A DNA stretch of 64,000 nt from Acidilobus saccharovorans 345-15 (GTDB lineage Archaea; Thermoproteota; Thermoprotei_A; Sulfolobales; Acidilobaceae): contig NC_014374.1 of assembly GCF_000144915.1 (NCBI RefSeq), positions 1,178,001 to 1,242,000 on the forward strand, written 5' to 3'. The notes under the pieces were generated by a model. That model saw only the letters and a program-made list of their open reading frames with translations. It was not told where the DNA came from and did no database searches. Numbering within the stretch: position 1 is the first letter of the stretch; the number at the start of each line of letters is the position of its first letter. Position numbers and translations under genes: made by a program. Below are positions 62,938 to 64,000 of this stretch, piece by piece.

Positions 62938-63058
62938 TTAGACGTTACCCGCCTGTGGCGTTTTTAAGTTAGGACCATGGTTAGTAAATCTTAAAAGGCG
63001 AGGTTAGGACTCTAAGCTTTTACTTGTAAACAAGCGAGGCCATCTGTGGAGACCCATA

Positions 63059-63631
63059 TTGAAAGCCACGTTAGTGCTGGCAGACGTTCATTACCCTCAC
63101 ACTGACTTGAAGCTCTTAAGGTGGTCGCTGGAGGAGGAGCACGACTCAGTGGTTCTGCTGGGGGACTCTGTCGACTTAGCAGCGTCTCTGCCAGAGCTCC
63201 TGAGGTTAGTTGGCAACGAGGGGTCTGTACCCGTCACGCTGGTGAGAGGAGATAATGAAGAGGCGCTAGGAATAGGGGGTGTAGACTTCTACTCAGCGCT
63301 CGGAGGAAGAGTGCTCATGGTTCATGGACATCAAGGTAACGTGGCCAATGAGAGCTTTACAAAGTTCGCCGCAAGGCTTGCCGCTAGGGTCAGTAGGAGG
63401 CTCGTCCTGAGCGTTTATGCAATGAGGCTGCACAGGCCCGGGGTTTTTGTTGTCGCTGGGCATGCCCATGCTCTGTGGTACTCACGTGCTTTCAGGGTAG
63501 CTATCGTTGGTTCACTGTCCACTAAGAGCAGTTCGAGGCCATTCAACGAGCAGGGCTATGCGATCTTAAGCGGGGAAAGCCTGACCCTTAAGGTCGACCC
63601 CGACGATCTGGTGGTCTCCATAAAGGTCTGA
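63059..63631 (+). CDS. Metallophosphoesterase (YfcE/MJ0936-like)
   Basis: 190 residues with the calcineurin-like metal ligands in order: ADVHYPH, LLGDSVD, RGDNE, MVHGHQGN and VAGHAHALWYS. Small soluble family members are phosphodiesterases with broad substrates. TTG start at 63059. Confidence 0.87.
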   Translation: MKATLVLADVHYPHTDLKLLRWSLEEEHDSVVLLGDSVDLAASLPELLRLVGNEGSVPVTLVRGDNEEALGIGGVDFYSALGGRVLMVHGHQGNVANESFTKFAARLAARVSRRLVLSVYAMRLHRPGVFVVAGHAHALWYSRAFRVAIVGSLSTKSSSRPFNEQGYAILSGESLTLKVDPDDLVVSIKV

Positions 63632-63673
63632 AGGCGTGGAGAATCGAAAAAGCTAGTGGTGCGCGGTCAAACC

Positions 63674-64000
63674 TTACTCCTGGACTACTATCCTCTTGAC
63701 GAGCTGGCACTTCTTGGCGAGTTGAAGCATGGGTATCCCCTTTGGGACGACTAGCTCATTAACAACCTTAATGGACCTCACCTTTGAATTTATTGTGTCC
63801 CAGTCTACATCGGGCGAGAACACCAGCCTCTTGATGTTTGAGAAAACAACAGGTTTATCAAGAGCCAGTAGGTCGTTCTTGCTTACTGTAAGTTCGTCTA
63901 TGTCACTTATGAGGTCAAAGTCACCAACCACGCTAACCATAGTCTTTATAGCGGCTGACTGGGCGGCCTTAAGTTTCTCGGCTATCCTGGACACCTTAGA
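63674..64000 (-). CDS. Orphan protein, 5' end possibly outside window
   Basis: 106 residues from GTG 63994, but the frame stays open to the window edge, so it may be longer. An N-terminal helix (EKLKAAQSAAIKTMVSVVGD) is followed by alternating strands (ELTVSKNDLLAL, RLVFSPDVD, ELVVPKGIPM, KRIVVQE) like a small repeat-type beta fold. No family recognised. Confidence 0.5.
   Translation of the reverse strand, partial: SKVSRIAEKLKAAQSAAIKTMVSVVGDFDLISDIDELTVSKNDLLALDKPVVFSNIKRLVFSPDVDWDTINSKVRSIKVVNELVVPKGIPMLQLAKKCQLVKRIVVQE

Noticed and set aside
1-64000. CRISPR arrays, insertion sequences, integrase/attachment sites or prophage
   Set aside because: No regularly spaced repeats, transposase or integrase motifs were seen; gene content is core archaeal throughout.

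Overview
The window looks like chromosomal DNA of a hyperthermophilic, probably acidophilic crenarchaeon (Thermoproteota). Supporting genes are reverse gyrase, a CdvA homologue with an ESCRT-III protein, a TFB whose zinc-ribbon cysteines are degenerate as in Sulfolobales, aIF5A, diphthamide synthase Dph2, type V FBP aldolase/phosphatase, CarS for ether lipids, archaeal ribosomal proteins (L18, L19e, L32e, S19e, S25e) and many leaderless GTG/TTG starts about 25 bp after a TATA box. The gene mix would fit the Acidilobus/Caldisphaera area, but that placement is inference. There is no rRNA, CRISPR array, recognisable insertion sequence or obvious replication origin. Coding density is very high and no spacer exceeds about 300 bp.

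Layout. 1-9 kb: 3' part of DNA ligase, RNase P subunit 4, an SDR, a SPOUT methyltransferase, methylisocitrate lyase, tRNA-Leu(GAG), a PadR-type regulator, dph2, and a run of METTL5-like methyltransferase, csl4, a DUF2067-like gene, rpo11 and a Cys-rich orphan, then tRNA-Leu(UAA). 9-14.7 kb (minus): one tetrapyrrole/molybdopterin operon hemL-hemC-cobA-hemD-moeA, whose last gene is frameshifted. 14.8-25.9 kb: HD hydrolase, PGI/PMI, coiled-coil protein, ADP-forming acyl-CoA synthetase, Cdc48, CYTH protein, S19e, DUF447-mptE. 26-28.8 kb: a second moeA, an RHH-UPF0175-PIN fusion and a VWA protein. 28.8-33.9 kb: a partial spc ribosomal operon (L6, L32e, L19e, L18, S5, L30, L15) followed by a RecA-like ATPase and carS instead of secY. 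34-38 kb: FBP aldolase/phosphatase, TIM, a winged-helix regulator, a compact acyl-CoA dehydrogenase and L10e/uL16. 38.8-42.7 kb: glyA, two Opp-type ABC ATPases with a small membrane protein, tRNA-Leu(CAA). 42.7-51.5 kb: divergent cdvA and ESCRT-III, TrmB, reverse gyrase, panE-panB, an Alba-like protein, aIF5A. 51.7-64 kb: tfb, a circularly permuted GTPase, tungsten-type aldehyde:ferredoxin oxidoreductase, a DUF2153-like gene, S25e, class II NrdJ, an FAD oxidoreductase with a DHPS-like protein, SurE, hemerythrin, a metallophosphoesterase and a partial orphan.

How it fits together. Cofactor supply is a theme: siroheme/cobalamin precursors (hemL, hemC, hemD, cobA) fit the B12-dependent NrdJ; two MoeA proteins fit the pterin-tungsten/molybdenum AOR; MptE, DUF447 and a DHPS-like protein fit a pterin C1 carrier used by GlyA; PanE/PanB feed CoA used by the acyl-CoA synthetase and acyl-CoA dehydrogenase. 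The most unusual points are the single-chain RHH-UPF0175-PIN protein, the divergent cdvA/ESCRT-III pair, the moeA frameshift, a 44-bp identical tract in the two Opp ATPase genes, an acyl-CoA dehydrogenase whose catalytic base appears relocated, and seven convergent gene pairs whose 3' ends all overlap.
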